64,000 bases of DNA from Lacimicrobium alkaliphilum (GTDB lineage: Bacteria > Pseudomonadota > Gammaproteobacteria > Enterobacterales > Alteromonadaceae), in NCBI RefSeq assembly GCF_002591895.1, contig NZ_NISX01000009.1:62001-126000 (forward strand). Reading direction: 5' to 3'. The notes below the pieces were generated by a model, which saw only the letters and a list, made by a program, of their open reading frames with translations, searched no databases and was not told where the DNA came from. The position numbers were made by a program, and so were the translations under genes. Positions 53,272-63,522 of the stretch are shown piece after piece. Numbering within the stretch: position 1 is the first letter of the stretch; every line of letters begins with the position of its first letter.

Positions 53272-54489
53272 ATGGCGTTTTTCGCAGCTCGTCAACCCAT
53301 ACTAGACAGGGAAAAGCAGTTGGTAGCCTACGAGCTACTATTCAGGGACAGTCTTGAAAATGTGTTCCCGGACGTCTGTGATGAACAAGCCACGTCTAAA
53401 ATGATAGAAGGTCTGCAGTTTAACCTTGGGATGGATAAACTGACTGAAGACAAACTCGCTTTTATTAACTTTACTCAGGAATCTCTGCTCAATGGCTACC
53501 CGATGCTATTGCCAAAAGAATTTGTGGTAGTAGAGATACTGGAAACGGTGACGCCCTCCAGAAAATTGCTCGAAGCCTGTCGGGAACTGAAAGAACTTGG
53601 CTACACCATCGCCTTAGATGATTACGAACATAAAGGTGTATGGAAACATTTTTACCCTTATACCGATATTATTAAGATTGATTATCAGGTTACTCAGATT
53701 GACGAAATTCGCCTGATTAAAGACGCCATTAAAGATTTTCCGCACATCAAGTTACTGGCTGAGAAAGTGGAAACCCATGCCGAATATCATCAGGCCATGG
53801 AGCTGGGTTTTGAATATTTTCAGGGCTACTTTTTTAGTAAACCTGAGGTGATGAGAAGCCGCACACTGGACCCATCGCAGTTAACCGTAGCGCGGCTGAT
53901 GAATGCACTGGCAGAACCTGAGCCGGATATTCCCGCCATTACCGAGGTGTTTCAGGGAGATGTTCATCTTTCGGTAAAGTTGCTGAGGTACGCCCAATCG
54001 CCCATTTTCAAACGCCGTAGTGAGATATCTAATATTAAGCAAGCCATTGTGTTATTGGGCTTGCAGGAGCTACGCCGTTTTGTATCGGTACTTTTTACCG
54101 CCCAGTTTGCAGACAGAAAACCTCCCGCACTCACCGTAATGTCTCTGGTAAGGGCGCGCTTTTGTGAATTACTCTCTACGATGCCCGGTGAACAGGCCAC
54201 CGAGAGTGCCGCGTTTCTGACCGGATTATTGTCACTGCTCGAAGGGATGCTGGATGCGCCGTTGGCGGAGTTACTCGACAACCTCCCTATTTCTCAGGTG
54301 ATCAAAGACGCGCTGATCAATGATCAAGGCAGACTTGCACAATACTTGCGGCTGATTGAAGCCTTTGAGCAGGCTGACTGGAGCGCAGCGAAAAACCAGT
54401 GCAGCAAAATGGAATTTGGCATTGACAAAGTGACCCGTCATTATCTTCAGGCGGTGCGCTGGGCCACGTTAAGAGAAACTGCTGGCTGA
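53272..54489 (+). CDS. EAL-HDOD domain signalling protein
   Basis: 405 residues from the ATG at 53272. Residues ~1-200 are an EAL-like domain with FAARQPILDREKQLVAYELLFRD at the start and VVVEILETV where active enzymes have ExLxR; later IALDDYEHKG, IIKIDYQV and the final EYFQGYFFSKPE. Here EAL has become EIL, so catalytic activity is uncertain. Residues ~205-400 are an HDOD domain (LSVKLLRYAQSPIFKRRSEISNIKQAIVLLGLQELRRFV). YuxH-type architecture, cytoplasmic, single gene. Confidence 0.9.
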   Translation: MAFFAARQPILDREKQLVAYELLFRDSLENVFPDVCDEQATSKMIEGLQFNLGMDKLTEDKLAFINFTQESLLNGYPMLLPKEFVVVEILETVTPSRKLLEACRELKELGYTIALDDYEHKGVWKHFYPYTDIIKIDYQVTQIDEIRLIKDAIKDFPHIKLLAEKVETHAEYHQAMELGFEYFQGYFFSKPEVMRSRTLDPSQLTVARLMNALAEPEPDIPAITEVFQGDVHLSVKLLRYAQSPIFKRRSEISNIKQAIVLLGLQELRRFVSVLFTAQFADRKPPALTVMSLVRARFCELLSTMPGEQATESAAFLTGLLSLLEGMLDAPLAELLDNLPISQVIKDALINDQGRLAQYLRLIEAFEQADWSAAKNQCSKMEFGIDKVTRHYLQAVRWATLRETAG

Positions 54490-54619
54490 CAGGTGCATCC
54501 GCCATCCTTGATACCCGCATTCGCCTGTCCAAAAGTACCGTAAAAAGGGATATCATTAAGGCTGTTTGCTATTTGTTATAGCGATCTCGCATAGCCAAAA
54601 TCTGTCCGAACATGGTATT

Positions 54620-54635
54620 GTTCTATGCATAGAAC
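54620..54635. promoter_or_regulatory. Perfect 16-bp palindrome in front of cysD
   Basis: GTTCTATGCATAGAAC, 50 bp before the cysD start, directly next to a -10-like CATAAT at 54643-54648. Its place fits an operator of the sulfate-assimilation operon. CysB sites are not recognisable by simple palindromes, so the regulator is unknown. Confidence 0.45.
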
Positions 54636-54685
54636 GCATTTGCATAATACCAATTCCGACAACTTTAACAGGTCTGATCAATACC

Positions 54686-55600
54686 ATGGACGCTAATATT
54701 CCAACCGTAACCCATCTCAAGCAGCTTGAGGCTGAAAGTATTCATATTTTCCGTGAAGTCGCGGCTGAGTTCGACAACCCGGTGATGCTGTATTCCGTTG
54801 GCAAGGATTCCTCTGTGTTACTGCATCTGGCTCGTAAAGCCTTTGCACCCGGCCGTATTCCTTTCCCCTTATTACATGTGGATACCACCTGGAAATTTCG
54901 CGAAATGATTGAGTTTCGTGACCGTATGGCTAAAGAGCATAAACTGGATCTGATTGTGTATAAGAATCAGGAAGGTATTGATATGGGAGTCGGTCCCTTT
55001 AGCCATGGCAGTGCCAAACACACTGATATTATGAAAACCCAGGCATTGAAAAAAGCGCTGAATAAATTTCAGTTTGATGCTGCATTCGGTGGTGCCCGCC
55101 GCGATGAAGAAAAATCCCGGGCTAAAGAACGAGTATATTCTTTTCGTGATGAAAATCACCGCTGGGATCCCAAGAACCAGCGCCCTGAACTTTGGAATAT
55201 TTATAACGCCAAAGTGAACAAGGGCGAGAGTATCAGGGTATTTCCGCTGTCCAACTGGACAGAACTGGATATCTGGCAATATATCTACCTGGAAAATATC
55301 GACATTCCTTCATTGTATCTGGCCAAACCACGTCCTGTAGTAGAGCGTGATGGCACACTGATCATGGTGGATGACGATCGTATGCCCCTTCAGGACGGCG
55401 AGAAACCAAAAATGGAATCGGTCAGGTTCCGTACTTTGGGGTGCTATCCGTTGACCGGTGCAGTGCAATCCAATGCCGCCACCCTGCCTGATGTCATTCA
55501 GGAAATGTTACTGACCAAGACGTCAGAGCGTCAGGGCCGGGTAATCGATCATGACAGCGCCGGCTCAATGGAGAAAAAGAAAATGGAAGGATATTTCTGA
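54686..55600 (+). CDS. cysD: Sulfate adenylyltransferase subunit 2
   Basis: 304 residues from the ATG at 54686 ([20 protein letters not shown]), the usual length; the open frame extends 40 codons upstream without support. Catalytic subunit making adenosine 5'-phosphosulfate from ATP and sulfate. PP-loop [20 protein letters not shown] (about 29-48), [21 protein letters not shown] and [12 protein letters not shown]-type [16 protein letters not shown]. Opens a five-gene operon; the next gene starts with a 1-bp overlap. Confidence 0.96.
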   Translation: MDANIPTVTHLKQLEAESIHIFREVAAEFDNPVMLYSVGKDSSVLLHLARKAFAPGRIPFPLLHVDTTWKFREMIEFRDRMAKEHKLDLIVYKNQEGIDMGVGPFSHGSAKHTDIMKTQALKKALNKFQFDAAFGGARRDEEKSRAKERVYSFRDENHRWDPKNQRPELWNIYNAKVNKGESIRVFPLSNWTELDIWQYIYLENIDIPSLYLAKPRPVVERDGTLIMVDDDRMPLQDGEKPKMESVRFRTLGCYPLTGAVQSNAATLPDVIQEMLLTKTSERQGRVIDHDSAGSMEKKKMEGYF

Positions 55601-56196
55601 TGAGTGACAATATCGTCTGGCATGAACATAAAACCAATAAAACCGATCGTGCACACCAAAAAGGTCAAAAGCCTGCAGTAATCTGGCTTACCGGCTTAAG
55701 CGGCTCCGGTAAATCCACCATTGCCAATGTGCTGGAACAAAAACTCACTGCGTCGGGCAAGCACACGTACCTGCTTGATGGCGACAATGTTCGCCATGGC
55801 CTGTGTGGTGATCTCGGCTTTGCCGATAAAGACAGAGTCGAGAATATCCGCCGTATCAGTGAGGTAGCCAGGCTGTTTGTTGATGCCGGCCTGATTGTTA
55901 TCACCGCGTTTATTTCACCGTTTAAAACAGACAGAAAGTTCTGCCGCAACATGCTTGAGCCGGGAGAATTTATTGAAGTCTTTGTAGACACACCTCTGGA
56001 GGTGTGTGAACAGCGCGATCCTAAGGGCTTGTACCAAAAGGCCCGGCAAGGTGATATCAAACACTTTACCGGCATAGATTCTGCTTATGAAACCCCTGAA
56101 TCTCCGGAAGTGCATCTGAACTTCGAGGAAGGTGAAACACCTGAGCAATCGGCCGACAAGCTGATTGCAGCACTGACCGAAAAGGGTTATCTGTAA
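55600..56196 (+). CDS. cysC: Adenylylsulfate kinase
   Basis: 198 residues. Phosphorylates APS to PAPS. Walker A in [19 protein letters not shown] (about 31-49), [45 protein letters not shown] and [18 protein letters not shown]. Separate kinase, not fused to CysN. Lies between cysD and cysQ with 1-bp overlaps on both sides. Confidence 0.96.
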   Translation: MSDNIVWHEHKTNKTDRAHQKGQKPAVIWLTGLSGSGKSTIANVLEQKLTASGKHTYLLDGDNVRHGLCGDLGFADKDRVENIRRISEVARLFVDAGLIVITAFISPFKTDRKFCRNMLEPGEFIEVFVDTPLEVCEQRDPKGLYQKARQGDIKHFTGIDSAYETPESPEVHLNFEEGETPEQSADKLIAALTEKGYL

Positions 56197-56981
56197 TGAG
56201 CAGAGCACAACTGGCTGAACAGCTTACTCAAATCGCCCATCAGGCGGGCAAGGCCATCATGGATATCTATGCCCGGGATTTCGAAGTGACGGACAAACAG
56301 GATAACAGCCCCCTCACCGAAGCGGACCTGGCTGCACATCATATTATTGTCGACGGGTTAAAAGCCATTTCGGATTTGCCCGTATTGTCTGAAGAATCTG
56401 CCGATATTGCCTGGCAGGAGCGTAGTCAGTGGCAACAATACTGGCTTGTGGATCCTCTGGATGGCACCAAAGAATTTATTAAGAAAAATGGTGAATTTAC
56501 CGTCAATATTGCGCTGATTGAAGACGGCGAACCGGTTCTTGGGGTGGTATTCGCACCAGCCCTGAATACGACCTATGTTGGCGCGGTTGGTGAATTTGCA
56601 CGGGTCAGTAAAGCCGGAGAAATGACGGAACTTAGGCCAGCAATTCACCAGAACGACGAAATCTGGAAAGTGGTTGGCAGCCGTTCGCATCAGAGCCCGC
56701 AGATTCAGGCCCTGCTTGACCAATTGCCGGGTGACACAGAATTGGTGGCCATGGGCAGTTCTTTGAAACTGTGCCTGGTGGCAGAAGGCAAAGCCCATCT
56801 GTACCCACGCCTCGGCCCCACCAGTGAGTGGGATACGGCAGCGGCGCATGCTGTTGTCAATGCCGCCGGTGGCACGGTCTGCGAGCTTGAGGAACAGAAG
56901 CCCCTTAGTGAACAACAAAAACCGCTGCGCTATAACCAGAAAGAATCCCTGTTAAACCCTTATTTTCTAGTGAGCTGTTAA
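56196..56981 (+). CDS. cysQ: 3'(2'),5'-bisphosphate nucleotidase CysQ
   Basis: 261 residues. Removes PAP formed after sulfate reduction. Inositol-monophosphatase fold with [17 protein letters not shown], the metal-binding [23 protein letters not shown] (about 85-107) and [20 protein letters not shown] near 205-225. Being inside the cys operon couples PAPS production with PAP removal. Confidence 0.95.
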   Translation: MSRAQLAEQLTQIAHQAGKAIMDIYARDFEVTDKQDNSPLTEADLAAHHIIVDGLKAISDLPVLSEESADIAWQERSQWQQYWLVDPLDGTKEFIKKNGEFTVNIALIEDGEPVLGVVFAPALNTTYVGAVGEFARVSKAGEMTELRPAIHQNDEIWKVVGSRSHQSPQIQALLDQLPGDTELVAMGSSLKLCLVAEGKAHLYPRLGPTSEWDTAAAHAVVNAAGGTVCELEEQKPLSEQQKPLRYNQKESLLNPYFLVSC

Positions 56982-56982
56982 C

Positions 56983-58398
56983 ATGAATAGCCAAAATGAT
57001 CTCCTCGAAAAGGACATTCTCAGTTATCTTGAACAACACGAACGCAAAGACCTGGTTCGGTTTTTAACCTGCGGAAGTGTCGATGACGGCAAAAGTACGC
57101 TGATCGGTCGACTGTTGCATGATTCAAAAATGATTTATGAAGACCAGCTTGCTGCCATCAGTAAAGACAGCAAGAAAGTCGGCACCACAGGTGAAGAAGT
57201 GGATCTGGCACTGTTGGTAGATGGTCTGCAATCTGAACGTGAACAAGGCATCACTATCGATGTGGCCTATCGCTACTTCTCCACGGACAAACGCAAGTTT
57301 ATTATCGCCGATACCCCTGGCCATGAGCAGTACACCCGTAATATGGTAACAGGCGCCTCCACCTGTGAACTCGCCATTGTGATGGTGGACGCCAGAGGTG
57401 GTGTTAAGGTACAAACCCGCCGCCACTCGTTCCTGGCCTCTTTGCTGGGTATCAAACATGTGATTGTGGCGATTAATAAAATGGATCTGATGGACTATGA
57501 CCAGAGCGTGTTTGACAAGATCCGTGAAGACTATCTGCAATTTTCCAAACAGCTGAATATCCCTGATATTCGCTTTGTGCCTATCTCGGCACTCAAAGGC
57601 GACAATGTGGTTAACCGCAGCGACAGCATGCCCTGGTATCAGGGTGAAACTCTGATGCAGCTGCTGGAAAATATTGAAGTCAGCAAAGACGAGACACAGC
57701 GGGATTTTCGCTTCCCGGTACAGTATGTAAATCGCCCGGATCTTAATTTCCGCGGCTTTGCCGGTACGATTGTTTCCGGCCAGATCCAACCAGGTGACAA
57801 AGTTACCGCACTGCCCTCGGGTAAGACTTCATCAGTGAAACAAATTGTCACCTTTGAAGGTGAACAGGAAATCGGGTACGCGCCGCAAGCTGTGACTCTG
57901 ACCCTGAATGATGAAATCGATATTTCCCGCGGCGATATGATTGTTAAAAGCGATAATCAGCCGCTGCACAGCGCTGCTTACAAGACGCATTTGGTGTGGA
58001 TGGCAGAAGATCCACTGATGCCAAATAAACAATATGAGTTCAAATTTGCAACTAAATCCGTTTCCGGCTCTGTACAGCGTCTTGACTACCGTATAGACGT
58101 CAACACCATGGAGAAAAAGGATCTGCTGCATCTGAATCTGAATGAAATAGCTGTTGGCAGCATCAAACTGACGCAGCCTGTCGCCTGCGACCCATACCAG
58201 CGAAACCGCAAAACCGGAGCGTTTATTATTATCGACCGCCTGACCAATGGTACCGTTGGTGCGGGTATGATTATCGACGCCGACAAATCCGCAGAGAAGG
58301 AAAATAACCAGGCTTATTCCGAATTCGAACTGGAATTTAACGCCCTGGTACGTAAACATTTCCCTCATTGGCAGGCGCTGGATATCAGCAAACTCTGA
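56983..58398 (+). CDS. cysN: Sulfate adenylyltransferase subunit 1 (GTPase)
   Basis: 471 residues. GTP hydrolysis by CysN drives CysD. G1 [18 protein letters not shown] (about 31-48), switch [14 protein letters not shown] near 108-119, NKMDLMD near 163-169, then two beta-barrel domains ([19 protein letters not shown]). It lacks a C-terminal kinase, consistent with a separate cysC. Preceded by cysQ with 1 bp between. Confidence 0.96.
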   Translation: MNSQNDLLEKDILSYLEQHERKDLVRFLTCGSVDDGKSTLIGRLLHDSKMIYEDQLAAISKDSKKVGTTGEEVDLALLVDGLQSEREQGITIDVAYRYFSTDKRKFIIADTPGHEQYTRNMVTGASTCELAIVMVDARGGVKVQTRRHSFLASLLGIKHVIVAINKMDLMDYDQSVFDKIREDYLQFSKQLNIPDIRFVPISALKGDNVVNRSDSMPWYQGETLMQLLENIEVSKDETQRDFRFPVQYVNRPDLNFRGFAGTIVSGQIQPGDKVTALPSGKTSSVKQIVTFEGEQEIGYAPQAVTLTLNDEIDISRGDMIVKSDNQPLHSAAYKTHLVWMAEDPLMPNKQYEFKFATKSVSGSVQRLDYRIDVNTMEKKDLLHLNLNEIAVGSIKLTQPVACDPYQRNRKTGAFIIIDRLTNGTVGAGMIIDADKSAEKENNQAYSEFELEFNALVRKHFPHWQALDISKL

Positions 58399-58408
58399 GT
58401 TGAATTAG

Positions 58409-60136
58409 ATGGACATAAACCAGATTCTGGTTGCAGGGATTTTTGTTGTCACCATCGCGGCGCTTATTTTTACCGATAAGCGCCCATCCGCGATCTTTTC
58501 TATGGCCATGCTGGCATTGCTCGGCAGCGGTCAGTTATCGTTGTTGGAGCTGTCTCATGGGTTAACCAATCAGGGATTGATCACACTGGTACTGTTACTG
58601 CTGATCAGCAATGCTATCGACAAGACCTCATTACTGAAGTTACTGGGCAGAAAGCTTATCAGCGCCAGTTATACCAAAAGCTACTGGCGCCTGTTCGGAT
58701 TAACCTTCTCAAGCTCGGCATTGTTGAATAACACCGCCATTGTTGCCAGCCTGATCAGCCCTGTCACCCAGAATCAGCACCATCCGGCTTCCAAGCTCCT
58801 GATTCCGCTTTCCTACTCGGCCATTCTAGGCGGCACTGTAACCCTGATAGGTACCTCTACTAATCTGATTGTAGACAGCTTTTTAGTGGAGCAGGGCCAC
58901 CCTGGTTTTGCCTTTCTGGATTTCACCCTCTATGGCCTGGTTGCGGGTCTGTCCTGCGGCTTATTGCTGTTTCTGATGTCGCCTTTACTACCCAATATCA
59001 AAATCAAACAGGCTGACTACAAAGAGTACTTTATCGAGGCCAAGGTGGATGCTGATTCACCATTGATCGGCAAGAGCATCGAAGAAAACCATTTACGCAA
59101 TTTGCCTGAACTCTATCTGGCTGAGATTATCCGTCAGGGCCACCTGCTGTCACCGGTTACGCCGGAAATCGTCATCGAAGGCGGAGATAAACTCATTTTC
59201 AGCGGCAACGTGAAACGGGTAGACAGCCTCAGTCATATACCTGGCCTCACCCTGTTTGCCGAAACCAATGGCCTGCTCAGAGAGAACCTGACTGAAGTCG
59301 TGATATCAAATCGCGCCAAGCTGATTGATAAGACACTCAAAGAAATCGGATTTCGCGCTATGTTCGATGCCGCCGTAGTGGCCATTCGCCGTGACGGTGA
59401 AAGTCTGTCAGGCAAACTCGGTGATATCAGACTGCAATCCGGTGATAATCTGCTTTTGGCTGTTGGTCCCGATTTTGACTCGCGCAACAACCTGTCGAAG
59501 AATTTCTTTATACTCACTGAGCACAGCCTGCCAAAGAAACTCAGCCCGATTCAGGAACGCCTGACCCTGGGTGGATTCCTGTTAACGGTAATACTCAGTG
59601 CCACCAATATCGTCCCTCTTGCAACCGGACTGGTTTTTCTGCTGGCTTTGCTGGTGCTGAGCGGCATCACCAATGGCGCAGAATTGAAACGCCACTTGCC
59701 GGTTAATCTGATCATGGTAATAGTGGGAGCGTTGGGGCTGGCCGTTGCACTGGAACAATCGGGTCTTATTGCCAGCATCAATGAGCTGGTTTTCCCCATG
59801 CTCGAGGGAAGCAGCCCCTTCGTAGCCCTGGTAGTGATCTATCTGCTGACCCTGCTGCTTACTGAACTGGTGACAAATAATGCCGCCGCTGCTCTGATGT
59901 TTCCCTTTGCCTGGGGCCTGGTACAGATGTTAGATGCGCCGGTACTTCCCTTCGCACTGGCAGTAGCATTCGCCGCCAGTGCCAGCTTTATCTCTCCCTG
60001 GGGTTATCAGACCAACCTTTTGGTGTTCAGTGCCGCCAACTATCGGCTTTCCCACTTTGTGCGTATCGGTCTGCCGGTTTCCGCCCTCTATTCATTGATT
60101 GTTCTGAGTCTGCTCAAATTCAGCTTTAATCTCTGA
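58409..60136 (+). CDS. SLC13-family permease with TrkA-C domains, probable sulfate transporter
   Basis: 575 residues, inner membrane. About 11 helices in two halves flank two cytoplasmic TrkA-C-type domains (residues ~205-370: DADSPLIGKSIEENHLRNLP and NRAKLIDKTLKEIGFRAMFDAAVVAI). SLC13 signatures: LLNNTAIVASLISPV and GGTVTLIGTSTNLIVDSFL in the first half, TNNAAAALMFPFAWG and SFISPWGYQTNLLVF in the second. Last gene of the cys operon, so sulfate is the likely substrate (inference from context). Confidence 0.88.
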   Translation: MDINQILVAGIFVVTIAALIFTDKRPSAIFSMAMLALLGSGQLSLLELSHGLTNQGLITLVLLLLISNAIDKTSLLKLLGRKLISASYTKSYWRLFGLTFSSSALLNNTAIVASLISPVTQNQHHPASKLLIPLSYSAILGGTVTLIGTSTNLIVDSFLVEQGHPGFAFLDFTLYGLVAGLSCGLLLFLMSPLLPNIKIKQADYKEYFIEAKVDADSPLIGKSIEENHLRNLPELYLAEIIRQGHLLSPVTPEIVIEGGDKLIFSGNVKRVDSLSHIPGLTLFAETNGLLRENLTEVVISNRAKLIDKTLKEIGFRAMFDAAVVAIRRDGESLSGKLGDIRLQSGDNLLLAVGPDFDSRNNLSKNFFILTEHSLPKKLSPIQERLTLGGFLLTVILSATNIVPLATGLVFLLALLVLSGITNGAELKRHLPVNLIMVIVGALGLAVALEQSGLIASINELVFPMLEGSSPFVALVVIYLLTLLLTELVTNNAAAALMFPFAWGLVQMLDAPVLPFALAVAFAASASFISPWGYQTNLLVFSAANYRLSHFVRIGLPVSALYSLIVLSLLKFSFNL

Positions 60137-60248
60137 ACCCGGATACCATTCATAAATCCGCTCAAACGGCGTTAAAATTCGCTCAAGTGCAGGAAAAACT
60201 TCACTTTTTCGGCTAGCATTAGTGGTTTACTACTAACCCGAAGGAAAG

Positions 60249-61382
60249 ATGATGCCCCGTAAATTTGCCTTACTCTTTGCCAGCCTGACTCTTTGCCTTA
60301 GTTCGGCGGCCTGTGCCAGCACGCCTGAAAATATTGACAGTGAAAAAGCCGCTATTGAGGTCGAAGTCGTCACCTCAGGATTGCAACATCCCTGGGGCAT
60401 GGCTTTTCTACCCGATGGCCGTATGCTGGTTACTGAGCGTACCGGCAAGCTCAGAATTGTCGATACTGATGGCAATAAATCAGCCCCCTTAAGCGGACTT
60501 CCCGAGGTTCTGGTAAAAAACCAGGGCGGCTTACTCGACGTCGCGATTGATCCTATGTTCAGCGAGAACCAGCGGGTCTATTTTAGTTTCAGTGAGCCGG
60601 TTTCCGGTACGCAGAAGAGCAGTACCGCTGTTGCCAGCGCCATTCTGGAAGAAAATGGCCTGAGCGAAGTGCAGATCATTTTCAGTGCCAGACCTAAAAT
60701 CGATACCGGCCATCATTTCGGCAGTCGTCTTGTATTTGACCGCGAGGGGGCTCTGTTTATCACTCTGGGCGATCGCGGCTCGCAACGCCATGGCGCACAA
60801 CAACTGGATGTTCACTACGGCAAAGTCGTACGTGTGCTGCCCAACGGCAAGGTGCCTGCTGATAATCCTTATACAAAAGATGACAACGTGTTATCGGATA
60901 TCTGGTCCTATGGGCATCGCAATATTCAGGGTGCGGCGCTGCATCCGCAAACTGGCGAACTATGGACCCATGAACACGGCCCTCAGGGCGGTGATGAAAT
61001 CAATATTGCCGAAGCCACAAAGAACTACGGCTGGCCTGAGATCACCTATGGCGAAGAATACGGTGGCGGTGAAATCGGCGACACTGAACAGGCCGGTATG
61101 GAGCAACCACTTCACTACTGGGTGCCTTCTATCGCTCCCAGCGGGATGGCCTTTTATACTGCCCGGGCTTTCAGCGACTGGCAGGGCAATCTGTTAGTGG
61201 GCTCACTGAAATTTCGCCAGTTAGTCAGGCTGGAACTGAGTGACGATAATAAAGTCACCCATGAGGAACGTATCGACATCGGTCAGCGTGTGCGTGATGT
61301 GCGCCAGGGTCCGGACGGCGCCGTTTATCTGCTCACCGATCATCCCGACGGCCAGATATTGCGCCTGACACCGGGCAAGTAA
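60249..61382 (+). CDS. PQQ-dependent sugar dehydrogenase (glucose/sorbosone dehydrogenase family)
   Basis: 377 residues with a signal peptide (MMPRKFALLFASLTLCLSSA; cleavage near ACA-ST, with a weak lipobox alternative). Periplasmic six-bladed propeller like YliI: GLQHPWGMAFLPDGRMLVTERTGKLRIVD near 40-70, GGLLDVAIDP, TGHHFGSRLVFDREGALFITLGDRG near 155-180, SYGHRNIQGAALHPQTGELWTHEHGPQGGDEIN near 220-250. Residues that hold PQQ and calcium in this family appear present. Substrate unknown. Stands alone. Confidence 0.9.
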   Translation: MMPRKFALLFASLTLCLSSAACASTPENIDSEKAAIEVEVVTSGLQHPWGMAFLPDGRMLVTERTGKLRIVDTDGNKSAPLSGLPEVLVKNQGGLLDVAIDPMFSENQRVYFSFSEPVSGTQKSSTAVASAILEENGLSEVQIIFSARPKIDTGHHFGSRLVFDREGALFITLGDRGSQRHGAQQLDVHYGKVVRVLPNGKVPADNPYTKDDNVLSDIWSYGHRNIQGAALHPQTGELWTHEHGPQGGDEINIAEATKNYGWPEITYGEEYGGGEIGDTEQAGMEQPLHYWVPSIAPSGMAFYTARAFSDWQGNLLVGSLKFRQLVRLELSDDNKVTHEERIDIGQRVRDVRQGPDGAVYLLTDHPDGQILRLTPGK

Positions 61383-61705
61383 TTGTAAATAAAAGAATTT
61401 TCACCACAGAGGCACAGAGAACACAGAGAGGTAAAGGGGATTAAATCGTTAATACCTCCGTAATCTCTGCGCCTCTGTCGTTAGTCTTGTATTTCTCAAC
61501 CGGGTTCGTGCTTTTACTTCGTTCTGTCCTGCGCTACGCAAGCCAGCCTTCGGCTGTTCCACGTGTTCCCGACACTTTGGTCCTGTGGTGGTTTAAAAGC
61601 TTTTGATCACGAAAGGCATGAAAAACACGAAAAGGAGCAAAGCGTTTAACCCTTCCATCCTCCGTGCCCTCTGTGGTTAGTCATGCTTTTAGTTCGTGAG
61701 CCGAG
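61383..61705. other. Intergenic stretch made of dispersed repeats
   Basis: No gene. It holds the widespread motif CACAGAGGCACAGAGAACAC at about 61405 facing CTCTGCGCCTCTGTCG near 61465, and a second pair, CACGAAAGGCATGAAAAACA at about 61608 facing CTCCGTGCCCTCTGTGG near 61660. Such face-to-face copies form long imperfect hairpins between the convergent sugar dehydrogenase and cysS genes. Confidence 0.5.
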
Positions 61706-63085
61706 TTACTTACGGCGCCAGCTAGTGCCTTGCGGGCCGTCTTCCAGTTCAATACCCATGGCCGTAAGAGCATCACGGGCCGCATCGGCTGCCGCCCAGT
61801 CTTTGTTTTTACGGGCATCGGCGCGAACCTGTATCAGACGCTCAATCTCGGCCACATCAGCCTGGTCATCGCCACCCGCTCCCTGCAGAAATTGCTCCGA
61901 TGATTGCTGCAACAACCCCAGCACACCGCCGAGGCAGATTAGTACTGCCGCCAGCTTAGCCGCTTCACCAGCTCCGGCTTTATTAATATCCCGGGCCAGA
62001 TCAAACAGTACTGAGTAGGCTTCAGGGGTATTAAAATCATCATCCATGGCCTGATTAAAGCGTGCCTGATAACCACCATAATCAGCATCGACACTGTTAT
62101 CCGGGGCAACGCCCCGCAGTGCCGTATATAAGCGTTCCAGTGAGGCTCTGGCCTGATGGATATTCTCCTCAGAGTAATTTAACTGACTGCGATAATGAGC
62201 ACTGAGCAGAAAATAACGCAATGTTTCGGCATCGTACTCTTTGAGCACATCGCGCAGGGTAAAGAAATTGCCCAGTGACTTGGACATTTTCTCTTCGTTG
62301 ACCTGCACCATACCGGTGTGTACCCAATAGTTCACATAGGGCGTATCAAATGCACAGCAGGACTGAGCCACTTCATTTTCGTGATGAGGAAAAATTAAAT
62401 CGGAGCCACCACCATGAATATCAAAATGCGCCCCAAGATGTTTGTGGTTCATCGCCGAACATTCAATATGCCAGCCCGGCCGACCCTTGCCCCAGGGAGA
62501 ATCCCAGCTTGGCTCACCGGGCTTGGCGGATTTCCACAGCACAAAGTCCAGCGGATCGGTCTTATCGGTACTGACTTCCACCCGGGAGCCTGCCTGCAAC
62601 TGCTCCAGATCCTGGCCACTGAGTTTGCCGTAGCGCTCGAAAGTACTGACATCAAACAGCACATCACCACTATTGGCCTGATAGGCATGGCGTTTTTCCA
62701 CCAGACGCCGGATCACCTCAATGATCTCATCCATATGCGTGGTCACACGGGGCTCGATATCCGCCGGTAGCAAACCAATGGCATCAAAATCCTGATGCAT
62801 ATCGGCAATAGTACGGTCAATCAGAGTGGTAAAGGCTTCCTGATTCTCCTGTGCCCGCCTGATTATCTTGTCGTCCACATCGGTGATATTGCGCACATAA
62901 TTCACTTCATAGCCTGCATGTCGCAGGTACCGCACCATCATATCAAAACTCAGATAAGTACGGGCATGGCCCATATGGCACAGGTCATATACTGTTATAC
63001 CGCACACATATAACCCAACCTTGCCTTCCTGCAAAGGTTTAAAGCGCTCCTTTCGGCGGGTCAGAGTGTTGTAGATGTGCAGCAT
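61706..63085 (-). CDS. cysS: Cysteinyl-tRNA synthetase
   Basis: 459 residues, full length. Class I synthetase: [21 protein letters not shown] contains the HIGH-type HMGH and the first zinc cysteine (about 28-48), [15 protein letters not shown] gives further zinc ligands near residue 209, and [16 protein letters not shown] carries KMSKS near residue 266. Divergent from ppiB, as in many gammaproteobacteria. Confidence 0.96.
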   Translation of the reverse strand: MLHIYNTLTRRKERFKPLQEGKVGLYVCGITVYDLCHMGHARTYLSFDMMVRYLRHAGYEVNYVRNITDVDDKIIRRAQENQEAFTTLIDRTIADMHQDFDAIGLLPADIEPRVTTHMDEIIEVIRRLVEKRHAYQANSGDVLFDVSTFERYGKLSGQDLEQLQAGSRVEVSTDKTDPLDFVLWKSAKPGEPSWDSPWGKGRPGWHIECSAMNHKHLGAHFDIHGGGSDLIFPHHENEVAQSCCAFDTPYVNYWVHTGMVQVNEEKMSKSLGNFFTLRDVLKEYDAETLRYFLLSAHYRSQLNYSEENIHQARASLERLYTALRGVAPDNSVDADYGGYQARFNQAMDDDFNTPEAYSVLFDLARDINKAGAGEAAKLAAVLICLGGVLGLLQQSSEQFLQGAGGDDQADVAEIERLIQVRADARKNKDWAAADAARDALTAMGIELEDGPQGTSWRRK

Positions 63086-63221
63086 AGTTAAATCCTTGAG
63101 AATAAATCATATATAAGGTGATTAAGGCGCGAATTTTACCCTAAGGGCCGATTGGCTGCACCTGTAGTTTCCGATAAGACTTCAGGATAAGTTTCCTGAG
63201 ACCGCCCTTTGGGATACAATA

Positions 63222-63488
63222 GAGCATCATATGGTTTAAATAAACAACACCAGCGAGAGTTCAAAAAGGGCGCAGGCAAGGCAAATTTTTGAAGGTTTAG
63301 TGGGCCTAAATCAAGAAAATTTGCCGCCGGATGCGCGTTTTTTGGGACTCGCCCTTCGGGAGCGCCTGAAAAAGCCCCACACTGCGTTCTGGTTGCTTAA
63401 AATAGTGTCGCTATTCCTGCACAACCACGCCTTGATTGAGATTTTTTCAGGCAGCTCTGGTGTTCGTTTTTTAAACCATATGGTGCTC
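63222..63488. mobile_element. MITE-like structured repeat in front of ppiB
   Basis: 267 bp bounded by 32-bp inverted repeats (63222-63253 and 63457-63488) that agree at 28 of 32 positions (arms start GAGCA-CATATGGTTTAAA). Inside is a second palindrome, GCAAATTTT / AAAATTTGC, around GTTTAGTGGGCCTAAATC. There is no transposase gene. The ends and size suggest a non-autonomous element; its right end is 34 bp before the ppiB start, so it could change ppiB expression. Confidence 0.65.
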
Positions 63489-63522
63489 TTTCACCCTATT
63501 TTTTCACAATCAGGACTTCACC

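Noticed and set aside
53272-53900. Active c-di-GMP phosphodiesterase
   Set aside because: The EAL signature reads EIL and further conserved residues are altered, so I describe it as an EAL-like domain of uncertain activity.
57124-57789. 221-codon minus-strand frame in cysN
   Set aside because: Antisense shadow of a clearly conserved GTPase gene.
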